From NCBI GenBank assembly GCA_036897485.1, contig JAYMTF010001484.1, positions 1 through 23,169 on the forward strand: 23,169 bases of DNA, in the 5' to 3' direction. The DNA is from Pelargonium nanum. Taxonomy: Eukaryota > Streptophyta > Magnoliopsida > Geraniales > Geraniaceae. Numbering within the stretch: position 1 is the first letter of the stretch; the number at the start of each line of letters is the position of its first letter. This document shows positions 1 to 10,030 of the stretch, in pieces. The position numbers and the translations under genes were made by a program. The notes under the pieces are model-generated. The model did not search any database. It saw nothing but the letters and a program-made list of their open reading frames with translations, and had not been told where the DNA came from.

Positions 1-520
1 TGCAAAGGCTTGGAGAGCTCATTGAACAGGCTAGGCGCCTAAAATGGACCAAGACTCTCATCATAGGCTAGACGCCTAAAATTGACCAGGCTCCTCTCAA
101 AGTTCCGTAAGCTTCACAAGGTCCCAAGGAGGCCACAAGCCACCCAAAATAGCCCAAAAAGCCTCTAGACCCTTGAAAAAGTTCAAAACATCCAAGAGCC
201 TCAACCCCCTCAAGTTTTACCCTAAAAATCACTCCATAGGGTAAAATTGGGTCCAATGCCGCGACATCCCATGCTACAGGGTAAAACTAGGGTAAAAAGG
301 TTGTGCAGACCTCAATGCTGCGACATGCAGTGCTGATGCTGCGGCATCCAGCTCTGTTGTCGTGGCAAGCGACAGCCCTCACACCTAGCCTCATGCTTTC
401 ATGCCCTAACACCCTACAGACCACTCCCTTTGATCCCGGATGGTACCCTACGACTCCATACACTCCAATGAGGCTGAAACAAGGCTCCAACCTTGCATAA
501 ACACCCTTGTGTCAAGTATG
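1..520. repeat. gene-free repeat-rich DNA beyond the LINE-1 3' end
   Basis: No convincing coding sequence is visible. A 24-bp unit occurs twice as a diverged direct repeat (28-51 and 65-88, core ctaggcgcctaaaat). Variants of tgc(c/t)gcg(a/g)cat recur at about 255-350, and gggtaaaa recurs around 239-299. This looks like degenerate transposon or LTR-type sequence, but I cannot assign a family. The ORF2 stop of LINE-1 is at 521-523 and no poly(A)/poly(T) tail follows, so LINE-1 may run some way into this stretch or have been cut by another insertion. Confidence 0.4.
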
Positions 521-3500
521 CTAGGAGTGGTGAATAGAGAAGACGAGACACTGGATTTTCATGATCGTGACATGGAGGTTTGAGGGCTCTCTGTTGAAAA
601 TCAAATCATTCCTCGCGAGCCATATGAACCATAATGATATCGAACAAACAGATCTCCAAAACGATTTGTTTTTTTTTGCCTTGAATGAGGCTTGGCCATT
701 GGGACAACAGGTTATTCACGGACGCTGGAAGTGGAGCTGTCACCGACCACCATTGCAGAATAGCTTGCCAAACGCTAGAGGCCCATATACAACCCAGGAC
801 GATATGATCGCAATCGTCGAAAGCTGATTTGCAGAAAGGGCATCGACACTTGGCTAAGGGAATGTGAATACCTCTGCTCACAAGGAATGAGCAGGTTGGG
901 ATACAATTTAAGGCCGCGAGCCATGCAAAATATTAAATCTTAGGAGGCACTTTCGGGATCCACGACATGTTGGTGCATGATAGGAAGGCAGCGGAGTTTG
1001 ATGTCGAAGCAAGCTTGAAAGCTCCTTTGCAAGCGAAGCCATTTTTCTTCTCATGGATCCAAATAATGGAGTCTGGACGTGTGGGAGATAACTGAAAACC
1101 TCCGAGCTGGGAGAGCAAAGCGGCAATGGACTCTGCTTCCCAACCCCGAAGAGTTCGCCTGAAATTAAAACACCAAGGGGGCTGAATTGTGGATCTGTAT
1201 AAGAAGTCAAATGATTGATTTTGTTGAGTACAAAGAGAAAAAAGTCAGGGGAAGCTATCTGCAAGAATACAGTCACCGACCCAGTGATCCAACCAGAACC
1301 TGACTCTTTTCTCGTCTCCGATCCTCCAACTAAAACTTTATGGGTTAATTATATTATCAAAGGTCGGCGAGTCTCTGATGCTGATGATGCCTTTTACAAC
1401 TGGAGAGAGAGAGAGAGAGTTGAGAGGAACATAATGCAAATTCCAATCAGAGACATTCCAATTATATTTACTGTATATTAATCTCTTCCACAACGAGTCC
1501 GGCTCCGACGCAAAGCGCCACCACCATTTGGCCAAGAGAGAGTTATTGACCTGCGATAGGGAGCGAATTCCCAGTTCCCCAATGTTTTTCGGGCTCGTGA
1601 CTTTGTCCCAACTGATTTTGCAGATGCATCTTTTCGAGTTTGAACCGCCCCATAAAAAACGTCTCTCCATTGCTTCCATCTTTTGAATAAATGCTTTTGG
1701 CACCTTCAAGATAGACATGAAGTAGGGCGGAAGAGAGGTAAGCGCCGCCTTGATAAGAGTTATGCGACCTCCCAAAAAAATGTATTTGCACTGCCAAGCA
1801 TCAAGACGTTTCCTGAATTTATCCAATATTGGCTGCCAAGTGCACAATTTGTTAGGGCTGGACCCCAATGGAAAACCAAAGTATTTTAAGGGTAAAGCAG
1901 CAGAGCTGCATCCCAAGAGTTCTGCGAGATTGAGTGTGCTGTTGACATGGAACGAAATAACCTGAGACTTTGCGAAATTAATTTTGAGACCCGAAGCTAG
2001 TTGGTAGTACTATAAAGTCTTTTTGATGTTCGGGAACTCCGTGGCCAAGTTTGCTGCATTCACAAAAAGTATGGTGTCGTCGGCGAATTGGAGATAGGAG
2101 ATATCAACGTTGTTTACCAAAATTCCTTTAAACAACCCATTGGCCACTGCATTAGACAAAATAAGATGGAGAGCTTCGCCTGCTATGATAACAAGAAGGG
2201 CGATAAAAGGACATCCTTGTTTGATCCCTTTGCTAATCGTGAAAGCTTTTGTCGGCGAGCGGTTCACCAGAATAGAGACCAGCAAGGATAAGCAATCCGA
2301 AATCTAAGACCTGAATCTGATACCACAACCAATTGAAGATAGGCAAGAGTCGAGAAAAGACCACTCTAGGTTGTCGAAAGCCTGACGAAAATCAAGTTTG
2401 ATGATCGCTGCCGGAGAGCCTTTGTTGCGCCGCATGGAATGCACAATCTCGTTTGCTATCAGAATACCATCTGAAATATGTCTAACACTTATGAATGCAC
2501 CTTGAACATCGCTCATCACGTGAGTGATCATATTTTTTACTCGGGATGCTAGGGTTTTAGTGACTATTTTGTAAAGAGCCGAAACCAAGCTTATGGGCCT
2601 GTAGTCGTCAAGGCCTTGAGGGGAATAAGATTTGGGAATAAGAGCAATGAAGGCTGAATTTATGCCCATACCCCGTTGTCCATTGACATAGAAGCTCTGG
2701 AAAAGGGCCATAACATCAATTTTAATGATGCCCCAGCATTGGTGAAAGAATGCAAGCGAGAAACCGTCTGGCCCTAGAGTTTTTGATTTGTTGCAGTCCA
2801 AACAGCAGCTCGCACCTCGTCTTCAGAAAAATAAGTCTCCAAAAGAGATACTCGATGTTGAGAAAGTTGTTTAAAAGGGATGCCGGCGATTGAAGGGCGA
2901 TCCAAGGGTTGTGATGAAAGTTTATACTTGAAATATTCCATGCACTTTGCTTTAATTGTTTCCGGCGTTGATAGCCACATGTCGTCGTCCATGATGCCCG
3001 TGATGTGATTTCTTGTTTTTTTAATTGTGGCCCATCTGTGAAAAAACCCAGAATTCTGGTCTCCAGCTGATAGCCATTGAATTCTCGATTTTTGTTTCCA
3101 GAATAAAGCAAAAATCCTTGCATTTGTCAGTGAGAGCGATCCGGTAATTGTTGCGAAGATTCAATTCTGATTTGGTGAGGTCTCTAGAGTCCCAGATCAT
3201 GTCAAGAGCCTTGATCTTATCTTCTAGATCTTGGATCCTCGATTCAAGCCTCCCAGACACTTCTTTGTTCCAGATTTTCAACTCACTTTTAAGAAGTTGG
3301 AATTTCCTCCAGATCCTATAACAAGGAAGGCCGGCGACCTTCTGAGATGACCAAGATGAAGAAACAAAATCTGTGAATGAAGGGTGGTGTAGCCAACAAT
3401 TCAAAAATTTGAACGGAATGGGACCCCAGTCTTTGCGGTCGGTAGAGAGTGAGATCGGGCAGTGATCTGACATAGACCTTGGCCAAGCGAACTGAACAAG

Positions 3501-4098
3501 ATTGCCCAAAGATAAAAGGTCGGTTGTTAAGAGAAAACGGTCATGTGAAGTTCCTGCCATGCAGTGGTAAATCAATAAGATGACATCTTGAAATAAAACT
3601 ATTGAAATTTGAAATTGATGATGGGTTGGGGGATGATGTGGCTCTCTTCTCTTCAGTGGATCTAATTGCGTTGGAATCCTCCGCCACTATAGAGCAACCA
3701 TTGAAAGCCAAAATCATTGCTGACAATTCGCTCCATAGCTTTGATTTTTCTTTCTCAATTGTCGGGGCGTAGACGTTTATGAGCAGACGGCGCTTTTGGA
3801 GAGTAACCCAAAGGCCAAAGAGAGCAATATAGTGCTTATGAGTGAAACATGAAATGAGAGAGAAGGAGTTGGAATCCCAAAGGCTTAGGAGGCCTTCGGA
3901 GTTCCCAACGGCAGACGAGCATCAAAACTGAACTAACGAGACATTCCAGATGGATCTGACATCTGCAGTCGTGAAGCTGTCCATTTTAGTTTCTTGGAAG
4001 AAAGCCACATAGTCTTTGAGTTTGAAAATCTGCTTGGCCATTTCCTTCTTTTTGGGGTATGAAGTACAACCCCTAACGTTCTAGGAGAGAAAGGCCAT
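521..4098 (-). pseudogene. LINE-1 ORF2: broken endonuclease / reverse transcriptase / zf-RVT polyprotein
   Basis: ORF2 protein nicks target DNA and copies element RNA there. The ATG at 4098 starts MAFLS-stop-NVRG, where codon 6 is TAG in place of the conserved Trp of the plant LINE start. Endonuclease landmarks are QETK, NVYAP, DSN at 3678-3670 (normally DFN) and an intact SDHCPI at 3470-3453. About a dozen codons seem lost near 3540. RT landmarks are GPDGFSLAFF, LIPKSYSPQGLDDYRPISL, KLDFRQAFDNLEW and an intact catalytic FADD (2087-2076). The usual QGDPLSPFLF motif is degraded to QGCPFIALLV. Then follow KWWWRF, RFWLDHW and a zinc-binding CPFC...DHIVLGC segment (881-750). A frameshift near 608 precedes a last RNDLIFN stretch and the TAG at 523-521. 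There are frameshifts near 3540, 3020 and 2800, and in-frame stops elsewhere. No RNase H domain follows. Confidence 0.88.
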
Positions 4099-4123
4099 GC
4101 TCTCCGGAACTTTTGACGCAGTT

Positions 4124-5611
4124 TTAGGTTGCGCGGTCCATAGCGTTCAGCCAATGTATGGTTTCCAGGATGTGTGAATCAGGTTCATCAGTCATTGCAC
4201 CTAATTGCTTGCAAAAGCTCCATAAATTTTCACCTTCAAAAAGGTCAGTTGTCACCTACGCTTTGAGTCGTTTAGAGTTTTTTTCCTTTTTTTGTGGAGC
4301 CCTCCGAATCTGCCTAGGGACGTGGTTTGGTGCATGGTGTCTTACTAGGTTGTGGAGAATTTGGGAGACCCGATGCAGTTCTATCAGAGTCCTCTGGTGA
4401 TGGTGTAATTCATTTTTCGGCGGAAGTGGGAAGGACAGCTCTTGGCAGTGGGGAATGTTGGCTCACGTGTCCCATAAAAATTTCATTAATGACAATATTT
4501 GTCACTTCGGAGTCTGCCACCACTTCCTTGTGACTTGGAATGGTGGAGTAATGCATTGATGACGTGGGCCCATGGTCAGCGCCTTCGTCTACTAGGAGAT
4601 TTTGTCGGTTCAACTTTTCAGTCATGGAGTCCGAAGTGGGGGTGAGGCGATTCGACTTCCCGGCGAACGATTCCAGTGAATGCAAGGTCGACTCACTATG
4701 GGAGATGGAGTGGCAACCTGTCAAAACCTTGGTAGATTTGTTGCCCATCGAGAAGATTGAGATATCGTGCACTCCTCTCAGGGTGAAACATGAGTAGAGG
4801 TAGCCTGGAGAGACGTCTTCCTTCGAAACCGCAATAACACACCAACGAAGTTTCTGCATAAGAGAGTGAGCGACAGTACCAGGGCATTGAGGCAATCCGG
4901 CACGGCCCTCATCGCTGAACGAAACACCGGGGAAGGTTCTGTCACGCCTAAGATAGACAGATTGCTCTGGAGTGAGATGGACCACTCGATTAGGTTTTTT
5001 GCTACCCGTGTCGATCTGTTGTTTGCTATTGCTCAGCTTACAGGGTAAGCTACTGCGCTGTAGTGGTGATTCAGAAGAATTGCTCTGTTCACTGACTCGT
5101 TTTCACGGCGACGCCCCGTCCTTGATCTGCTGGTGTTATTTTTGCGGCGAAGTGGTTTTTTGGCGATTTCCACGATTATCGAAATTTTGAATAGTAGGGA
5201 CCCATTGAATATGTTGATAGTAGTCATGGCTTCAGCTCTGCCAAGTAGGTTGATGAACCCAAACCCGTAACCCTTCATGTTGATGTTTTTGCTAACTGCA
5301 CAATCTAAGATATCTGAGTGTTTTCCAAAGATGTTCTTGAGCCAACTCTCGTTCATGTTGGTAGGAAGGTTTTCGACAAACAATGTGGTTGGTGTGGGAT
5401 TGGGATTGTGTTTTGGAATAGCTGGAGGTCTTTGCTTGTCAATTCTATGGTTTGAGTATGGTAGGGTTTTTTGAGGATTCTAGACTGAGTTCAGTGGCTT
5501 GGATTGACGGTTGGAGTTAGGTGGTAGTGCTACCTGAGACTGCTCGTCCGAGGTTGGCCTTTGGGGTTGGCTGCGGTGGATGGGGGTTGGGAGAGGGGGG
5601 AACTCAAACAT
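4124..5611 (-). pseudogene. LINE-1 ORF1: broken RRM-domain RNA-binding protein
   Basis: In living relatives ORF1 protein binds the element RNA and forms the ribonucleoprotein that ORF2 works on. An ATG at 5611 opens a Pro/Gln/Ser-rich leader that stays in frame for 76 codons up to the RRM, interrupted once by TAG at codon 44. The RRM shows an RNP2-like LFVENLP (5383-5363) and an RNP1-like KGYGFGFI (5275-5252). The frame stops at 5035-5033. Coding character resumes in another frame at 4985-4410, with a stretch around FTLRGVHDISIF. It shifts again to end with a tail containing GENLWSFCKQLG and a TAA at 4126-4124. The limits after the RRM are inferred by joining frames. The RRM call rests on the two RNP motifs and spacing. 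Confidence 0.75.
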
Positions 5612-6336
5612 GGTGTGCAGATCATAACACTTTATTGATTGAAAAAAAGTCAAAATGTAAATTCACATAACGCAACTCCAAATGAAGGAGGAATCTAATT
5701 TTTAGAACAAAGAAAACAAAGTGTAGTAGCCAAAATTATATGATGGTGAAAGAAAATTGTAGCCATAATGGTAGTGATGGAGACAAGCACTTTTTAATTT
5801 ACGGTGGCTTAAATGTGGTTCATTGTTTTGTCATCTTGGAGTACTTTTTCTTCTCCAAACGGATTGTGAAAAAGCAAAAGCAATTGCAACTTGCAATTAC
5901 AATTTTTAGTAAACGACACTAACTTTTTCATTTATAGGAAATTCATCTTCCTTGCTAACCAAGAAATCTGGAAGCCGGAAAGAGAAAAAAGTCAATGGTC
6001 AAATATGAGGCGTCATCAACCTTAGTTCTTAAGTCCTACTTTTAGTTCATCCACCAACTAGATCCTTTATTTTCCATTTGATATGTGTCTTCCTCTTATC
6101 CGGTAACTAAATAGTTTTAATAAGTATAATTAATACCCTACCTTTTGTTTTCCCTCTCAAAGCATTTTTATAGTCCATTTGCTTCAGATCTAGAGATTTC
6201 CTAGCAAAGAGGTTGCATCTTATCTAAATATTTATGTGTTTATGGTATTTCCAAGAAATCTGACGCCAATTTCTGATCTATTTTGTCATTCCCTAAATGG
6301 GAGCCACTTATTTCCTTAATTAAGTCTCAGTAGTAC
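5612..6336. other. AT-rich spacer between the two divergent LINEs
   Basis: No gene-like ORF is supported. The interval is AT-rich. It should hold the 5'UTR and promoter of LINE-1 at its left end, and possibly that of LINE-2 at its right end. I looked for a target-site duplication matching the sequence just after the LINE-2 poly(A) (gtagcaaaacatggg) and found only a weak partial match near 5726, which is not convincing. The true 5' ends of both elements are therefore undefined. Confidence 0.4.
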
Positions 6337-6480
6337 TTGAGTGTTCTACCTCTCATCTTCTCCTCTCATTTTAATCATCTCCTTTTAATCTTGCTATTTT
6401 CTCTTCCTTCCTTCTTTCTTCTCTTTCCCTTTTTCTTCTTCCAGCTCTTTCGTCTTCTTTCCTCTGCTCACAGTCCCCAT
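6337..6480 (+). promoter_or_regulatory. pyrimidine-rich leader of LINE-2 ORF1
   Basis: About 140 bp of strongly C/T-rich sequence (runs of cttcc, tttctt, ctctt) lie immediately before the ORF1 ATG at 6481. The same reading frame is open upstream, but its translation is a hydrophobic Leu/Phe/Ser run produced by the pyrimidine bias. I therefore place the start at 6481, where typical ORF1 sequence begins. The tract is best read as the 5' untranslated leader. Any promoter function is inference. Confidence 0.45.
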
Positions 6481-8953
6481 ATGGAACTAAAAAATTTGTA
6501 CAACGAACATTTTGTTCCCAGAAGATGGTGGAACTTGGATATTCCTCCAGACCTTGTTTTTGCCACGCATGAGTTTTTGGACAAATGCTTGGTGGAGTTT
6601 TTGATTGATCATCACAAATATAAAGCACCTGCCATGCATGCAAAACTCTACAATATGTGGCACATGTCAGGTACGTTTGAAATCCAAAGTATCCTGCCGA
6701 ATAAATTCTTGTGTTTTTCCTCAAATGTGCTTGACAGAAACATGATCCTTACTTATGGCCCATGGAGTGTTGATGGTGGGTTATTGGTCTTTATGGAAGT
6801 CTCATTCAACAGTCGGCCATGTGATCTAGACATCCCATTGGTACCGATATGGATACAAATCCATGACGTACCTTTTAATTACTCTCTCGCTTCCCTGACT
6901 TTAACTGTTGAACAAGCTCTTGAAGAGGTCATAATGGTTGACCATAATCGACTAAGACATAATAGGTGGAGCTACCTTCGTGTACGTGTAGAACTCAATT
7001 TTTCTGATCCTTTTGTCTCGGGTTGCTACCTTAACCTAATCGAAGGTGGTCACACGTGGCTAAAGTTCAAATATGAGAGAATATTCAAAATATGCTTCTA
7101 CTGTGGTCGAATCGGGCATCCAAAGGCTCTCTGTAATCTGACTCTGACTCAAGCCGAGCTTTTCATCTACCAGAAGCTTCAATCTCTGAATATGGGTGGT
7201 TTAAATGTGGGTCACTTCTTTTTTTACTATAACCGCCAATATTTCTCTACAGACCTAAGAGCTTTCAAAAAACTCCCGCAGCAACCGTTCCACCCACATT
7301 ACAATATACAACAACTAGAATCAGTTTCTCCAAAGAATTAAACAGGAAAATGCACACCCTCCTCGCCGGATCTCTCTATCAGCTCGAATACTAGGGTGAA
7401 ATGGTCTCCAGGCTCGGTCATAGCCCCTCACGATCTGCAAGATCCCCATGTCCCTGTATGGTCTCCATCCTAATCCTGTTTTCTCTAACCCATCGAAAGA
7501 TTCTCCATCGTCTCCCCTGAATTCTCTGGGTTACCTGTTCTCTCCAAATGAAGGGAGGTATTCTTCAGACACTGATAAGGTTTTTAATATTTATGAAGAT
7601 GCAAACTATCTCATGTTGGTTGATCAGTTGGTCCCTCATCCTCATGAAGATTATGGATTTTTCCCCCCCCCGGCCGCTCTTCTGCCTCCCCTCCCAGTTT
7701 CGGCTCTTTCTTTGTCGGCGTTTCTCCCGCACGCGCAACTATAGAGTCCTCTTCCTCCATTAAATTTTGGAGACTTAAATGTGGGGAGTCCCACAATTTC
7801 TTATTTAGCTGACGCAACCCTAGGGTCAATGCGTTTGCAATTAGGGTTGAGTATTTTTGTTTCTGACGAGGCAAATCAGGAATCAAGGATGACGCCAGAT
7901 CAAGTCAATCCCGCTGATGTAATGTTACAAAATCTTTACTTGGATCCACTCGGGATTTCCCCTAACCCGGGTCCAATCCGTTTACGGAAGGGTCAACCCA
8001 TCCTTATTAGATCTGATCCATATGACTCCTCTTTGAATCTCAACCCATCTTCTAGCAGTGACTCTCTTGAGGTTCGAATTCTCCACAGCAAGGACGCTGA
8101 AGCTATCCAAATCTCTATCTCATCTAATCTGCCCCTGTCGACAATTTCATCATCTCTCATCCCTAAACATCTTCCTGTAGTGGAAAAACTTCATCAACAG
8201 GTCTCATCCCCAAGTCAGGCTACCTTTGCAAACAGTTCAAATATGGAACTGTTCTCTTCCTCTATATGCCATATTGAAGTTTATGGATCCTTTGGATTTA
8301 ACCCCCTCAGTCTCCTGGGTTTTTTTTGCGCAAGAAGAAGACCTGCCGATTATACCTCTGTCTTCTCAGTCTTAGACCGTTCCAACTTCTGTGGTTGCTG
8401 AAAGTATATTAACTCCAGTAGCTCGGTTCTGAAACATGTTGTGGGTTCGCGACCTAAGCTATCTCGCATTTGGAAAAGGAAAATGCTTGTTGTTCCTAAA
8501 AAAGCTCACCTATTTAATGAATTGAATGTGCATGGATCAGATTTAAGAGCACCATCGTTGTCGGCTCTAGCTCCCCAGTCTAAGCATCCCCAACCAGTGC
8601 AAGGTCAGATATTCAAGGATGGTCCAACCATTCTCTTTCCACATTCTACAAACGATGCTAGCGGGTCATCTCTAGGAAAGAAGAGAGCATCAGAATCGGA
8701 TCCAGAAGACGCTCAGACAAAAACACAGCGATCCTCGTCTCCAGAACAAGAAGATGAGGTACACACCAAAGACTACTATCTTGATAATATGTATGATTAT
8801 ATGATTTTGGGGCCTGTTGATGAGATTAATCGTATTAAGCAAATACTATTCCATCAACACTGTGAATTATTGTTAGCAATAGAAGGATTAGATATTTCTG
8901 ATAACTCGGGTTCAGAGGAGATTGTCCCTCTACAGTCTCTTGAGAAGCCATGA
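6481..8953 (+). pseudogene. LINE-2 ORF1: broken DUF4283 + CCHC zinc-knuckle RNA-binding protein
   Basis: This is the gag-like ORF1 of plant L1 elements, which binds element RNA. From the ATG the first 286 codons are open. Residues about 25-200 are DUF4283, with NMWHM, GPWSVDGG and IWIQIHDVP in the usual order. Residues 205-218 (7093-7134) form a CX2CX4HX4C knuckle, CFYCGRIGHPKALC. A TAA at 7339-7341 breaks the frame. The same frame stays readable past it to about 7470, then coding moves one frame over and continues to 8953 with stops at 7742 and 8399. A local stretch at 8283-8430 reads better in the third frame, suggesting paired indels. The Ser/Pro/acidic tail (to SEEIVPLQSLEKP) is low-complexity and unrecognised. 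Joined, ORF1 would be about 820 codons, which is long for this type. Confidence 0.85.
8950..8953 (+). promoter_or_regulatory. ATGA overlap: ORF1 stop / ORF2 start of LINE-2
   Basis: The TGA that ends ORF1 (8951-8953) overlaps the ATG of ORF2 (8950-8952) as ATGA. Both assignments are independently supported: ORF2 begins MKILA, the recognised plant LINE ORF2 N-terminus, and the ORF1 tail is open up to that stop. Such overlaps are compatible with ORF2 translation by termination-reinitiation. That mechanism is inference here. LINE-1 has instead a gap of about 25 bp. Confidence 0.6.
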
Positions 8954-9938
8954 AAATCTTAGCCTAGAACTATAGAGGTTTATGTCTACCTCTACATGCT
9001 CAACATATTAAGGACCTCAAGAAGAAATTTAGGCCCGATTTTATTCTCTTTGTGAAACTAAATTAATAGTATATGATGTAAATATTAAGCTTAGCGTAGG
9101 ATCAAGAGGGGGTCTTTGGGTGGGCTCTTGGTCGAGTACCAAATACGAGGTCCTGTTCTCTAATCAGAACGTCATCAATGTTTGATTCTTGGAACCAAAT
9201 GGATCTAAGTGGAACTGGTTAGAAATTTATGGTCCTCTAGTTGCGGCTCACATGCAGAAATTCTGGAACTGACTCTCCCAAATCCTTGCCTCATGTCAAG
9301 ATCATATTGTGTTAATGAGTGACTTTAACCAAGTGACCCATCTAGGCGACAAATTTGAATCTAACGCGTCAAACCTTCCTAGAGCGGAAGCCTTCAAAGA
9401 GTTTCTATCGTCTGCCTCCTTGTTGGAGATCCCAAAACATGGTTCTCATTTCACATGGTCTAACAATAGATCAGGCAACAGCCTGGTTATGGAGGTCCTT
9501 GACAAAGTCTTTTGCAACCCGCAATGAATCTCTAAGTTCTCGGACTGTTCTATTATTTTTACGTTTTGGACCACGGTGATATCCTTCTCCAAGCCAAGCA
9601 ATTGTTAGGTGGGAGAATACGAACTCACTTCGAAAGCTTTTGGACATCCCATCCTAAATGCAAAGAAATCATCCACAAGTGCTGGAATCAATCGTCCCAA
9701 GGTTCATAAATGTTTCGCTTAGCATCCAAAGGAAAAGAATTGATCCCGCGCTTACTCTCGTGGAGTAGGAGTAAATTTGGAAACTTTCAAGATTTAAAGC
9801 AAATTTAGAATCCCAAATAAAAAGCCTCCAAGACAAGACTAGCAGCTGCTTCCACCCAAGTCACACTTCTTTGAACTCACTTTCGAAAATCAAGAAAGAG
9901 TACGAAAAGGTTCTCGATATGAAACACTTTTTTTTTGG

Positions 9939-10030
9939 AACTTTAGCTACAAGGTAGCTTCGAAAGTATCTTTGACACTTTCGACCCATCAGCCTTTGCA
10001 ACTTTAGCTACAAGATAGCTTCGAAAGTAT
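9939..10030 (+). repeat. 61-bp spaced local duplication at a deletion site in copy A
   Basis: A 31-bp segment (core ctttagctacaa, then tagcttcgaaagtat) occurs at 9939-9969 and again at 10000-10030 with one mismatch, 61 bp apart. Copy B has it once (14224-14254). Immediately before the first copy, sequence equivalent to about 13691-14223 of copy B is missing. The deletion and the short duplication thus sit at the same breakpoint. This points to one slippage or template-switch event rather than two unrelated ones. Confidence 0.75.

Larger units (their letters stand above)
521..5611 (-). mobile_element. LINE-1: near-complete, inactive plant L1-type non-LTR retrotransposon (RRM-type ORF1)
   Basis: The element reads right to left. 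ORF1 has an RRM, then comes a short gap of about 25 bp, then ORF2 has an APE-type endonuclease, RT and a zinc-binding region. RRM-containing ORF1 proteins define a known plant L1 subclade, first described as BNR in beet. All domains can be followed collinearly, but every part carries stop codons or single-base frameshifts, so the copy is dead. Its outer limits are uncertain. The 5' limit is set here at the ORF1 start codon, with any 5'UTR lying further right. No poly(A) tail or target-site duplication was found. It is oriented divergently from LINE-2. Confidence 0.85.

Noticed and set aside
561..827. Plus-strand open frame of 88 codons
   Set aside because: It is the antisense shadow of the LINE-1 zinc-binding region (minus strand 606-881), which has clear Cys/His spacing and collinear neighbours.
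4158..5190. Plus-strand open frames across the LINE-1 ORF1 region
   Set aside because: They overlap minus-strand ORF1 sequence with recognisable RRM motifs and show no motif of their own.
5720..5745. Possible LINE-2 target-site duplication (gtagccaaaattat) matching the sequence after the oligo(A)
   Set aside because: The match needs several gaps and mismatches and is far from the supported 5' end, so it is not better than chance in AT-rich DNA.
6337..6480. Upstream in-frame extension of LINE-2 ORF1 as a signal peptide or membrane segment
   Set aside because: The hydrophobic run comes from pyrimidine-biased DNA with no ATG at its start, and such a leader is not known for this protein family.
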